Assembly: GCF_022829605.1 (NCBI RefSeq)
Contig: NZ_JAKSYD010000016.1
Location: forward strand, 1 to 64,000
DNA: 64,000 nucleotides
Direction: 5' to 3'
Source: Methylobacterium sp. E-065
Lineage (GTDB): Bacteria > Pseudomonadota > Alphaproteobacteria > Rhizobiales > Beijerinckiaceae
This document shows, piece after piece, positions 9,150 through 17,262 of this stretch. The notes under the pieces were generated by a model. That model was given only the letters and a program-made list of their open reading frames with translations, made no database searches and was not told where the DNA came from. The first letter of the stretch is position 1; the number at the start of each line of letters is the position of its first letter. The translations under genes and the position numbers were made by a program.

Positions 9150-9404
9150 CAGACAATCCCTCCCAACACGTCCGCGACCGGACCGGGACTTGTCTGAGTT
9201 TTAGCATGCTGGCGGCGCCTCGCAATGCGGACGTTCTTTCGGCGGGTTCGTGAAACGTTAACGACTGACAAATCAGAACAGCGTGTCGCTCCGAGCCGCT
9301 CCCGATCGCAGCGCGATTAAGGGCGGCGCCGGGCCGTTGCTTCGACACGCTCTCACCGCCGGACATTCAGCGACGGCGGTCAGCGCTCCAGAAAGGACCG
9401 CGCG

Positions 9405-9818
9405 ATGCCCCTGCGTCTGGAACTCAAGCCGTTCGAGCGGCTGATCATCAACGGCGCTTTGCTGCGCAACGGCGACCGGCGCTCCACCTTCCTGATCGAG
9501 ACGCAGTGCAAATTCCTGCGCGAGAGCGAGATCATCACGGAGAGCGAGGCCGATACGGCCTGCAAGCAGCTCCACCTGACGCTGACCGTGATCTACCTCG
9601 CCGACGATCCGGCGCAGGGGACGGACCTGTTCTTCCGCCAAGCCACCGACCTGATCCGGCAATCCCCGGCGGCCGCGCCGCAGATCGCGGCGATCGTCGA
9701 ACAGCTCGAGGCCGGCGAATATTACCGCGCGCTCAAGCTAAGCCGCCGATTGGTCGAATGGGAGAGTGCGGGCCGGACGCCCGCGACGGAGCATCCGGCA
9801 CCAGCAGCGGCCCCGTAG
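9405..9818 (+). CDS. flbT: Flagellin regulator FlbT
   Basis: The 137-residue protein matches FlbT throughout: MPLRLELKPFERLIINGA, a central segment FLIETQCKFLRE, and a helical tail (QLEAGEYYRALKLSRRLVEWE). In Caulobacter FlbT binds the flagellin mRNA leader and destabilises it until the hook is complete; in other alphaproteobacteria it can activate flagellin synthesis. The last 20 residues are Ala/Pro-rich. The gene converges on flaF with a 13-base gap. No flagellin gene is in view. Confidence 0.92.
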   Translation: MPLRLELKPFERLIINGALLRNGDRRSTFLIETQCKFLRESEIITESEADTACKQLHLTLTVIYLADDPAQGTDLFFRQATDLIRQSPAAAPQIAAIVEQLEAGEYYRALKLSRRLVEWESAGRTPATEHPAPAAAP

Positions 9819-9831
9819 GAGCCGTCCAGGC

Positions 9832-10203
9832 TCAGCCCGGATTGCCCTGAAGACCGGCAGCGACCTGATTGTTGATCGAGACGAGCGTGGCGATCTTGTC
9901 CGGCGTCGGCGCGATCATCGTGTCGAGGCAGCTTTGCAGCACGAACGCCCCGAGGCGCCCGACACCCTGCTTCACATCGACGGGAAGCGGATTCTGGTCC
10001 GCAGTGGCCTCCGAACTGAGGAGGGTCCAGACGCGCTGGTTGTACGACAACGCCTCGTTGACGCGGGCGTGTTCTCCGGTGGCAAGGGCTTGGCTGGCTC
10101 CGATCAGGCGCTGCGCGGCCTTCAGCAGAAGCTGGGATTCAGCTTCGCGGGGCGTCAGCGCGCTGTGGGCGGTACGGGCGTAAGCATTGGCGGCTGTGTT
10201 CAT
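9832..10203 (-). CDS. flaF: Flagellar regulator FlaF
   Basis: The 123-residue helical protein has the FlaF pattern: NAYARTAHSALTPREAESQLL, then the family core RVWTLLSSEA and a C-terminal NQVAAGLQG. FlaF is needed for flagellin synthesis and secretion in Caulobacter and works opposite FlbT. It is encoded on the strand opposite flbT, tail to tail. Confidence 0.92.
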   Translation of the reverse strand: MNTAANAYARTAHSALTPREAESQLLLKAAQRLIGASQALATGEHARVNEALSYNQRVWTLLSSEATADQNPLPVDVKQGVGRLGAFVLQSCLDTMIAPTPDKIATLVSINNQVAAGLQGNPG

Positions 10204-10369
10204 CGGCGGTGCGGACCCCGGATCAATCCTGCCAGCAAGGCAGGCTTGGCCACAGCTGTCGCAGATCAGGAGTTAAGACAGCGTGAGCGGCAGGTCGGCC
10301 ATGATAACGCCGGGTTGGACAACGAACACACAGTGTGGCCTGAGAAGCCGGCCCCGGATCACCGCGACG

Positions 10370-10615
10370 ATGTTGAATTTCTTTTTTGGAACCGTGGCCG
10401 GAGGCCTCATCGTCGGCGTCTTGACGATCGCGGCCGCCCGGCAACCGGAGGTTCAGGTGCGCCTAGGCCTGAGGCCGGTTTTACCGCCCATGGCCCTGGC
10501 GGCGGCCCCAAAGGCACCTGAGCCGGATTGTGGGCGACGCCAGGAGGCGGCTCCGAACGGGGCGGCTCAGGAAATCCTTTTCAACCGCCAGCGCTTCTGG
10601 TCGGTCTCGCCGTGA
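10370..10615 (+). CDS. Small membrane-anchored hypothetical protein
   Basis: The 81-residue product begins MLNFFFGTVAGGLIVGVLTI, a single membrane segment, followed by an Arg/Pro/Ala-rich tail. There is no good ribosome-binding site, and an upstream in-frame start at 10283 would add a poor leader. The family is not recognised. Support rests on the hydrophobic N-terminus and position between flaF and the next small gene. Confidence 0.45.
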   Translation: MLNFFFGTVAGGLIVGVLTIAAARQPEVQVRLGLRPVLPPMALAAAPKAPEPDCGRRQEAAPNGAAQEILFNRQRFWSVSP

Positions 10616-10756
10616 TCAAAGCGCGCCGATCAGCACCAAGAGCATCGTCGTCGCGACGGTGGTGCTGACGAAGCCGCACAAGGCGGCGGCGAAGGACGGA
10701 CCGGTCCGGACAGCGGACGGCTCGAGTGAGGCGGTCGACAGGGTGGCGGGGGTCAT
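10616..10756 (-). CDS. Possible 46-residue membrane peptide
   Basis: A short open frame from ATG at 10756 ends in a TGA immediately next to the stop of the convergent small gene. The product has a Ser/Thr/Ala-rich N-terminal half and a C-terminal hydrophobic segment (TTVATTMLLVLIGAL) long enough to span the membrane. No strong Shine-Dalgarno sequence is seen. The function is unknown and the gene is tentative. Confidence 0.35.
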   Translation of the reverse strand: MTPATLSTASLEPSAVRTGPSFAAALCGFVSTTVATTMLLVLIGAL

Positions 10757-10844
10757 CGGCGCAAAACCTTAGAGGCGACATGCGTCGCGCATGACGGGAC
10801 GTTGCTGCGAACGCGGGCAGCTCGAAGTGCGCGAGCGCACCCGA

Positions 10845-11192
10845 TCAGTCGCAGCGATTGATTTTCTTGGCGATCCGCAGGCCGCGCAGTTCGCTCCGCA
10901 GATCGATTGCTACGACGCCCTCGCCGCATTGCTCGAATGCGTCCCGGGCATCGTCGTAGCGGTCGCCAACTTCATCGAGCGTGTCGCAGACACGATCGTG
11001 GTTGCCGAGCTGCGCTTCCTGGCGTGCCTGGAAGCGCAGGGCATTCGCCTCGTCGACCTTGCGCTGGGCCTCCAGGCAGGCTGGCAGGGCCAGCGCCGCG
11101 GAGGTCAGGGCGAGGCCGGCCAGGAGGCCGGCCAAGGGGCCGGCGAGGCGGCGAAGAAGAGTAGCCGAACTGGCACTCACGGTTACACTCAC
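10845..11192 (-). CDS. Secreted hypothetical protein with cysteines
   Basis: The roughly 115-residue product has a leader with two arginines followed by a long hydrophobic stretch (LAGPLAGLLAGLALTSAALA), then a charged helical mature region (CLEAQRKVDEANALRFQ, RVCDTLDEVGDRYDDARDAF, IAKKINRCD) with four cysteines. It is probably periplasmic. No ATG fits; GTG at 11192 or 11180 is the likely start. The family is not recognised. Confidence 0.55.
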   Translation of the reverse strand: MSVTVSASSATLLRRLAGPLAGLLAGLALTSAALALPACLEAQRKVDEANALRFQARQEAQLGNHDRVCDTLDEVGDRYDDARDAFEQCGEGVVAIDLRSELRGLRIAKKINRCD

Positions 11193-11305
11193 GCACGCGT
11201 TGCAGGGCAGGCCGAACGGGCGCTGCCGGGTTTCCGAGGCAGCGCATGACCACCCCGTCTCTGTGGGCAAAAACGGTGAAGCTGCGGTGAAGGTTCCGGC
11301 CGAAA

Positions 11306-11815
11306 TCAGCGCTTGCCCCGCAAGCGTGACGTGAGGATTGCGGGGAGCGTCACGGGCGCCGGGCCCATCGGATCGACGCCGACATCGTACTGCTTGGGCA
11401 ACGGCTTGAGCTTGCCGTGGCTGTGACCGTGGAGATTGAGCGCGCCCTTGCTCATCCCGTTCCACGTGCGGAACGCGTAGTGGCAGAGCACCACCATCCG
11501 GCCCTCGACGGCGAATTCCGCGTAGTGGCGCACTGAGGCCCAGCCGGGCGCCGTGAGGGTGTCTGGCCCGTCGTTGTTGCCGACGATCAAATGTTTCTCG
11601 CCGTTGAGGCTGTCGAGGATTTCGTGGATCCGCGTGCCGCTTGGGCCGAGGGCGAAATCGCCGAGGTGCCAGACGATGTCGCCGGGCGCCACCGCGGCGT
11701 TCCAGGCCGCGATCAGGCCGGCATCGTGTGCGTCGAGGTCCGGATAAGGCCTGTGATCGAAGCGCAGGGCGCGGGAATCACCGAAATGCGTGTCGCCCGT
11801 GAAGAAGATGGTCAC
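11306..11815 (-). CDS. Calcineurin-like metallophosphoesterase
   Basis: The 169-residue cytoplasmic enzyme has all metal-binding blocks of the small MPE fold: FFTGDTHFGD near residues 4-13, WHLGDFALG, VGNNDG, CHYAFRTW and LHGHSHGK. The GTG start at 11815 is preceded by GGAG and places the first motif at the N-terminus. Relatives include predicted phosphodiesterases of unknown substrate. It is encoded divergently from the ccdA-like gene. Confidence 0.85.
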   Translation of the reverse strand: MTIFFTGDTHFGDSRALRFDHRPYPDLDAHDAGLIAAWNAAVAPGDIVWHLGDFALGPSGTRIHEILDSLNGEKHLIVGNNDGPDTLTAPGWASVRHYAEFAVEGRMVVLCHYAFRTWNGMSKGALNLHGHSHGKLKPLPKQYDVGVDPMGPAPVTLPAILTSRLRGKR

Positions 11816-11998
11816 CGTTCGGCTCCGCTGCGGCCATGACGCGATCCGCGACCGGATGGCAGCCGAAGCGCGCTGCCCACGGCCGGGTTCCCAAGACGCT
11901 ATGACACGCGGCCGTGATGCTTGGGCGCGTTGACGCCAGATCCGGCGGCGGCGAAGCCTACCGGCAACGAACATCAACTCGGGAGGACACGCTCGATT

Positions 11999-12715
11999 AT
12001 GGGAACGGTGGCTTTCGCGTTCCTGGCCGGGCTGCTGTCGGTGCTGTCGCCCTGCGTGCTGCCGCTCGTGCCGATCGTCCTGGGCACCGCGGCGGCGGAG
12101 CACCGGCTCGGACCGCTGGCCCTGGCGGCGGGGCTCGCGATCGCCTTCACGATCATCGGCCTGTTCGTGGCGACCGTCGGCTTCGCCATAGGCCTGGATG
12201 GCGACGTGTTCCGCGCCGCCGGCGCGATCCTGATGGTGGGGATGGGGATCGTGCTGATGCTGCCGCGGCTCCAGGCCCGGGTCGCGACCGCGGCCGGTCC
12301 GGTCGGTGCCTGGGCCGAGGCACGCTTCGGCGGCGTCGGCCCGGGTGGCCTGTCCGGCCAGTTCGCCGTGGGCCTCCTCCTCGGCGCCGCCTGGAGCCCC
12401 TGCATCGGCCCGACCCTCGGCGCCGCTTCGCTGATGGCGGCCCGGGGCGAGCATCTCGGGAGCGTCGCGCTGACGATGCTCGCCTTTGGAATCGGCGCCG
12501 CACTGCCGCTGATGCTGCTCGGCTTCGCCTCCCGCGAAGCCCTGATGCGCTGGCGCGGCGGGCTCGCGGCGGCTGGCCGGACCGCAAAGGCGGGCCTGGG
12601 CATTCTGCTCGTCGTGCTCGGGCTGCTCGTGCTGACCGGGCTCGACAAGCGCGCGGAGTCGGTCATCGTGGCGGCCTCGCCGGACTGGCTCACCGCGGCC
12701 ACGACGCGCTACTGA
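11999..12715 (+). CDS. ccdA: CcdA-like thiol-disulfide membrane transporter
   Basis: The 238-residue protein is all-membrane with about six hydrophobic segments. Two conserved cysteines occur in matching contexts, SPCVLPLVP (C19) and SPCIGPTLG (C135). This is the DsbD/CcdA pattern for passing reducing equivalents from cytoplasmic thioredoxin to the periplasm, for example for cytochrome c maturation. GGGAGGA at 11981-11987 precedes the chosen ATG; a start at 11921 would add an unlikely leader. ccmC-ccmD-ccmG lie at 52-54 kb and could be a recipient route. selD follows after 34 bases. Confidence 0.82.
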   Translation: MGTVAFAFLAGLLSVLSPCVLPLVPIVLGTAAAEHRLGPLALAAGLAIAFTIIGLFVATVGFAIGLDGDVFRAAGAILMVGMGIVLMLPRLQARVATAAGPVGAWAEARFGGVGPGGLSGQFAVGLLLGAAWSPCIGPTLGAASLMAARGEHLGSVALTMLAFGIGAALPLMLLGFASREALMRWRGGLAAAGRTAKAGLGILLVVLGLLVLTGLDKRAESVIVAASPDWLTAATTRY

Positions 12716-12749
12716 CGGGAGCCCGCGCCACCCGGACCGGAGACCCGCC

Positions 12750-13796
12750 ATGACCGATGCCCCCCGTTTATCGAGCCTCGCCCATGGCGGCGGCTGCGGC
12801 TGCAAGCTCGATCCGGCGGTCCTGCGCCAGTTGCTGGCCTGACAGCCGGCCGCCGGACCGCTCGAGCGGCTGCTCATCGGCAACGAGACCTCGGATGATG
12901 CCGCGGTTTGGGAACTCGACGACGGAACCTGCGTGATCGCTACCACGGACTTCTTCACCCCGATGGTGGACGATCCGGTGGATTTCAACCGGATCGCCGC
13001 GACGAACGCCATCTCGGACGTCTACGCCATGGGCGGCAGGCCGATCCTGGCGCTGGCGATTCCCGGCATGCCGCTCGGCAAGATCGAGCCTGAGGTCGTC
13101 GCCCGGATCCTCCGCGGCGGCGCCGAGATCTGCACCGAGGCCGGTATCCCGATCGCGGGCGGCCACTCGATCGACACGCCCGAGCTGATCTACGGGCTTG
13201 CGGTGATCGGCACCTGCCGCCGGGAGGCCGTGCGCCGCAACGCCGACGCGCTGGCCGGCGACGCGGTCATCCTGACGAAGGCACTGGGGGTCGGCGTCTA
13301 TTCGGCGGCGATCAAGCGCGAGAAGCTGGACGCGGCCGGCTATCGCGACTTCGTCGCCACCACCACCCTGCTGAACCGGATCGGCCCGGATCTCGCTGCC
13401 GAGCCCGCCGTGCACGCGCTCACCGACGTGACCGGCTTCGGCATCCTCGGCCACGGCCTCGAACTCGCCCGGGGCGCTGGCCTGACCTTCCGGCTCGAAG
13501 CCGATGCGCTGCCGCTCCTGCCGCAGGCGGCGGCGCTGGCGCAGGACGGCTTCGTCACCGGCGCCTGGCACCGCAACTGGGCCGCGTTCGGCGCCGAAAT
13601 CGACCTGCCTGCCGATCTTCCGGAGTGGCGCCGCCACCTGCTCACCGATCCGCAGACCTCCGGCGGCCTGCTGGTGACCTGCGCGGCCGACCGGGCGGAC
13701 GCGATCCTGGCCCGCATCCGCGAGGGCGGGTATCCGGCCGCCGCCCGGATCGGCCGGATGGAGGTGGGCCCAGCCCGGATCCGCGTGGACGCCTGA
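12750..13796 (+). CDS. selD: Selenophosphate synthetase with in-frame UGA at codon 31
   Basis: SelD makes selenophosphate from selenide and ATP. The frame begins at an ATG with GGAG at 12739-12742. Its N-terminus carries the active-site loop HGGGCGCK (12-19) with the catalytic Cys16 and Lys19. A TGA (12840-12842) interrupts codon 31; the frame is then open to 13796 and matches SelD throughout ([53 protein letters not shown]). Known selenocysteine SelDs carry Sec at the catalytic Cys, which here is Cys, so codon 31 is a non-conserved linker position. Readthrough, nonsense mutation or sequencing error are all possible. Restart at GTG 12933 would lose the active-site loop. No selA, selB, selC or mnmH is in the window. 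Confidence 0.85.
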
Positions 13797-13895
13797 CAGC
13801 GGAACGCCTTCTTCCGAGAAGGACCGCGAGAAGCAATCTTCAACATTCGCGTTCAGAGTGCGGCCGGACACGATACCCGCGCCGCCCGAGCCGCC

Positions 13896-15875
13896 TTGCC
13901 CGACGCCTCTTCCCCATCGCCGCCCGCCCACGGCATCGCCGGCTGGCCGTTCGGCCCAGCCTTCACAGGCCCGGCCCGACCCGCCTCGCTGCCCGACGGG
14001 CTGCCCTGGCCCCGGATCCGCGTCGTCACCGTGGTTCGGGCCGGAGCGGCCCTTGGTGAGACCGTCGCCTCGGTTCTGCGCCAGGATTATCCCGAGGTCC
14101 GGCACGACTTGGTCGCACCCGGAGACGCCGGCCCGACCGTCGCGCGAATCCTGGCCGATCCGACCGTCGAGTACCTGCTCTGGCTCGATGCCGACGATCT
14201 CCTCGCCCCCGGCGCGTTGACCGCCCTGGCGTTGGAAGCAGCGCTGACGGGGGCCGACGCAGTGGCGGGCCTGCGCGTCCTGTTCGACACGGCGGTCCAG
14301 GGCCTCGACGGCCCGGCTTTCGCGGCGGGGCCGGGGGGGATCGCCTCCATGAGCGGCTCCGTGCTCTGGGCACGCGGATGCCTCGACCCGGCTGCCCTGA
14401 TCGACGCCGACGGGCTGTTCGACGACGCCGCGATATGGTTCGCGATCCCGGAGGAGGCCCGCCGCTCCATCGGTCGCCCGGTTCTGCTCCACAGGCTGGT
14501 GGCGGCGCCGATACCACCGGGCGGCCTGTCCATCGTCTCGCTGACGGGTACCGGGACGCAGGGCGGGGCCGGTGTGGCGCAGCGGCGCGTCGCCGAGGCG
14601 CTCGCCCTCGCGGGCCACCGCCTCACCCCGATCGCGCTGAGCGACCGACCCGAAGCGGCCGAGTGGACCGACACCTTCCCGCAGGCCGAGGCGGATATCG
14701 CGGCGGCGGCGCCCGATCTTGTCCTGGCCGGTAACCTGCACGGGGCGACCCGCAGCCTCGACGTGATCGCCCGCCTCAGCCAGCGCGGTCCGGTCGCCCT
14801 CGTGCTGCACGACCTGTTTCCGCTGACCGGCCGATGCTGCCACCCCCGCGAGTGCGGCCGTGCCGCGCTGGGCTGCGATGCCGCCTGCCCGGGTCCGGAC
14901 GAGTACCCGCAACTCGCCCCCGGCCGGATCGCCGACATGCATGCCCGCAAGCGCGCCGTCCTGGCCGCCCCGTCAGGTCCGTGGCTGCTCGCGAATTCCG
15001 ACTGGACGCTGGCGCGCGCCCGGGAACTCGCGCCCCCAGGCACCGTGGCGGAGCCGATCCGGCTCGCCTTCCCGACCGCCGTATTCCGCCCGGGCGATCG
15101 CGCGGCGTTGCGCCGCCGGCTCGGCCTGCCGCCCGACGACGTGCTGATCCTGATCTCCGCCGTGATCGTCGATGGCCCCGATAAGGGTTTCGACGACCTG
15201 CGCGCCGCCCTTCAAACCGTAGCGCGGCCGGACGTCGGTGTGGTGGCGATCGGCCGGCTGGACGATCCAGCGCGGCTCGGGCTCGCCAACTTGTTCGCGC
15301 CGGGGCTGATCGCCGACGAAGAAACATTGGCCGCCTGGTACGGTGCCTGCGATCTCCACGTCACTGCCAGCCGTCACGAGACCCTCGGGCAGACGCCGAT
15401 CGAGGCCGGCCTGTGCGGGGTGCCAACCCTGGCCTACCGCACCTCCGGGTTGACCTCCTCGGTGATCGACGGCGTGTCGGGTCGCCTTGTCCCCGTCAGA
15501 CCCGGCGCTCTCGCCGAGGCCCTGGGGGCGCTGGTGGACGATCCAGCGACGCGCGCCCGGCTCGGCGCCTTCGCGCGCATCGCCCTGGAGAGCCGCTACA
15601 GCCCGGCCGCCGCCGCGCTGTCGCTGGAGACCGTCCTTCGGCGGCACGGGCTCCGGGATGCGGCGGCAGGACCGCATTTCGCGCCCGCGATGCTCGGTCA
15701 CTTCCCCTTCGCGGCCGCGCGGCAAGCGGGCGCCGCCGGGACCGTGCCGACGGCCTCGCGGCCGCTCGTGCGCCGCCTGCGGCGTGCCAAGCAGATGGTC
15801 CTCGGGCGCCGGATGCCACTCCTCGTGCGCCGCTGCCTCTACTTCGCGGGCCGCCTGCGCCGGAGCCTGCCATGA
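13896..15875 (+). CDS. Two-domain glycosyltransferase (GT2-like + GT4)
   Basis: The 659-residue protein probably transfers a sugar during exopolysaccharide repeat-unit assembly. Residues 40-200 resemble a GT2 domain, with a degenerate start and the DADD metal motif at 98-101. Residues about 210-600 form a GT4 domain: TGTGTQGGAGVAQRR at the donor fold and a Cys-rich loop at 314-331 (TGRCCHPRECG, GCDAAC) typical of some GT4 enzymes. The acceptor/donor region is SRHETLGQTPIEAGLCG. The tail is Arg-rich. The start appears to be TTG at 13896 with no obvious ribosome-binding site. Its stop overlaps the next gene by ATGA. Confidence 0.82.
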   Translation: MPDASSPSPPAHGIAGWPFGPAFTGPARPASLPDGLPWPRIRVVTVVRAGAALGETVASVLRQDYPEVRHDLVAPGDAGPTVARILADPTVEYLLWLDADDLLAPGALTALALEAALTGADAVAGLRVLFDTAVQGLDGPAFAAGPGGIASMSGSVLWARGCLDPAALIDADGLFDDAAIWFAIPEEARRSIGRPVLLHRLVAAPIPPGGLSIVSLTGTGTQGGAGVAQRRVAEALALAGHRLTPIALSDRPEAAEWTDTFPQAEADIAAAAPDLVLAGNLHGATRSLDVIARLSQRGPVALVLHDLFPLTGRCCHPRECGRAALGCDAACPGPDEYPQLAPGRIADMHARKRAVLAAPSGPWLLANSDWTLARARELAPPGTVAEPIRLAFPTAVFRPGDRAALRRRLGLPPDDVLILISAVIVDGPDKGFDDLRAALQTVARPDVGVVAIGRLDDPARLGLANLFAPGLIADEETLAAWYGACDLHVTASRHETLGQTPIEAGLCGVPTLAYRTSGLTSSVIDGVSGRLVPVRPGALAEALGALVDDPATRARLGAFARIALESRYSPAAAALSLETVLRRHGLRDAAAGPHFAPAMLGHFPFAAARQAGAAGTVPTASRPLVRRLRRAKQMVLGRRMPLLVRRCLYFAGRLRRSLP

Positions 15876-16987
15876 CGGCGCAGCCCGACGGCGCGGCCGC
15901 CGGCCGGATCCGGCGGATCTATCTCGACCAGACGCATCTGCGTGGCCCTGTCACCGGCATCGAGCGGGTTACCCTCGACCTGTTCGCCCCGGACACGCTC
16001 GCGCCGCATGAGGTCCGGGCGATCACCAGCCGATCGCTGCCGGGCATGATCGCCGCGCAGCACGTGACGCTACCCCTGCACGCGCTGCGGGACCGGGACG
16101 CGTTGTTCCTGTTCCCAGGCTTTCCGCCGGGCCCGCTCTGCGCCTTGGCGGCCGAGCGCTGCCTGCTCTACGTGCACGACACCTTCCTACTCACCCGGCT
16201 CGAGGATTTGAGCCTGCGCAGCCGGCTCTACATGAGCCCGAGCTTCGCCCTGGCCCTGGGCTGGTGCCCGAACCTGTTCGTCAACAGCCGGACCACAGGC
16301 GTGGCCGTGCGCGCCGTCTGCGCGCCGCGTGCCCGCGTCGCGCTGCTTCGCCCGCCGGTGCGCGACACGTTCGGCCTCGGCGACCTGCCGGGGCCGGCTC
16401 CCTTCGGGCCGGGCGACACGCTGCGCCTCCTCGCCATCGGGACGATCGAGCCGCGGAAGAATTACCCGGCCGCCCTGGCTCTCACGGCGGCGCTGATCCG
16501 CGCTGGAATTCCCGCGGAACTGCATCTGGTCGGCCGGGTCGGCTGGGGCCGTCACGCCTTCCTGGACGATCCGCCACCGTTCCTGCACCGGCACGGCTAT
16601 CTGTCGGACACAGAACTGCGCGGCCTCGCGGCGTCGTGCCATATTCTGCTGTCGACCTCGAAGGCGGAGGGGCTCGGCCTGCCGCTGCTGGAAGTGCAGC
16701 ATGGCGGCCTACCCGTTGTGGCGCCGGACGACGCCGTGTTCCGCGAAGTTCTGGGTCACTCCGGCCTGCTGATCCGGCCGGAGGCGCCGGATGCGGCGGC
16801 CCGAGCGCTGACGGATTGGATCACCGGGGGCGGTCTGATCCACGCGGCCGAACTCAGCCGGACCAACTTGGCACGCTGGAACGCGGCGGCGGCCGAGGAC
16901 GGAGTGCGCTTCCGCCGGTTCCTCGCGGGCGACGCCGCGGCCTATGCTGCCCCGGATTCGATCGTCGCCGATCACGGCGACGTGTGA
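15872..16987 (+). CDS. GT4-family glycosyltransferase
   Basis: This 371-residue glycosyltransferase starts at an ATG overlapping the previous stop, so it is probably translationally coupled. It carries the GT-B features of family 4: LAIGTIEPRKNYPAAL before the nucleotide-sugar domain, HLVGRVGWG, LLSTSKAEGLGLPLLEVQ with the E-x7-E pair, and VVAPDDAVFREVLG. It lacks a signal peptide and acts at the cytoplasmic face. The sugar specificity is unknown. It is the second gene of exopolysaccharide locus 1. Confidence 0.88.
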   Translation: MTAQPDGAAAGRIRRIYLDQTHLRGPVTGIERVTLDLFAPDTLAPHEVRAITSRSLPGMIAAQHVTLPLHALRDRDALFLFPGFPPGPLCALAAERCLLYVHDTFLLTRLEDLSLRSRLYMSPSFALALGWCPNLFVNSRTTGVAVRAVCAPRARVALLRPPVRDTFGLGDLPGPAPFGPGDTLRLLAIGTIEPRKNYPAALALTAALIRAGIPAELHLVGRVGWGRHAFLDDPPPFLHRHGYLSDTELRGLAASCHILLSTSKAEGLGLPLLEVQHGGLPVVAPDDAVFREVLGHSGLLIRPEAPDAAARALTDWITGGGLIHAAELSRTNLARWNAAAAEDGVRFRRFLAGDAAAYAAPDSIVADHGDV

Positions 16988-17262
16988 GGTTCGTACGTAG
17001 TCCCCGGCGGGCTGGCGGCTTTGATCGCCATAAAGGTGCGGCAGTTTACGTCGTCTCTCACCCCGTCATCTACAGGCTTTCAGCCGCCGAAGACGGCTCA
17101 AGGTGAGATTACTTTAGCGGTACACGGATTGCTGCCGTACCATCGAAGACACTGCCCACGGCGGGGTCCTGTCCCGAATTGGTACGAAGCTGATCGGAAC
17201 GGGGACAGACGACCGGGACGGTGGACAACCGATCCGTCTCAGAGGGTCAGGGAGCGAGGCGT
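16988..17262 (+). promoter_or_regulatory. Leader of the GumC-like gene
   Basis: This 275-base gap has no gene. An inverted pair GGTAC (17119-17123) and GTACC (17137-17141) is spaced by 13 bases, with a further GGTAC near 17201. They could be a regulator site before the chain-length gene. This is weak evidence from symmetry alone. Confidence 0.3.

Noticed and set aside
12840..12875. A classical bacterial SECIS element after the selD UGA
   Set aside because: A stem is possible, but the apical loop and spacing of the E. coli-type element are not evident, so it is not annotated as such.
12768..14942. A 724-codon minus-strand frame opposite selD and the glycosyltransferase
   Set aside because: Both plus-strand genes are supported by family motifs; the antisense product has only low-complexity Arg/Gly/Ala sequence.
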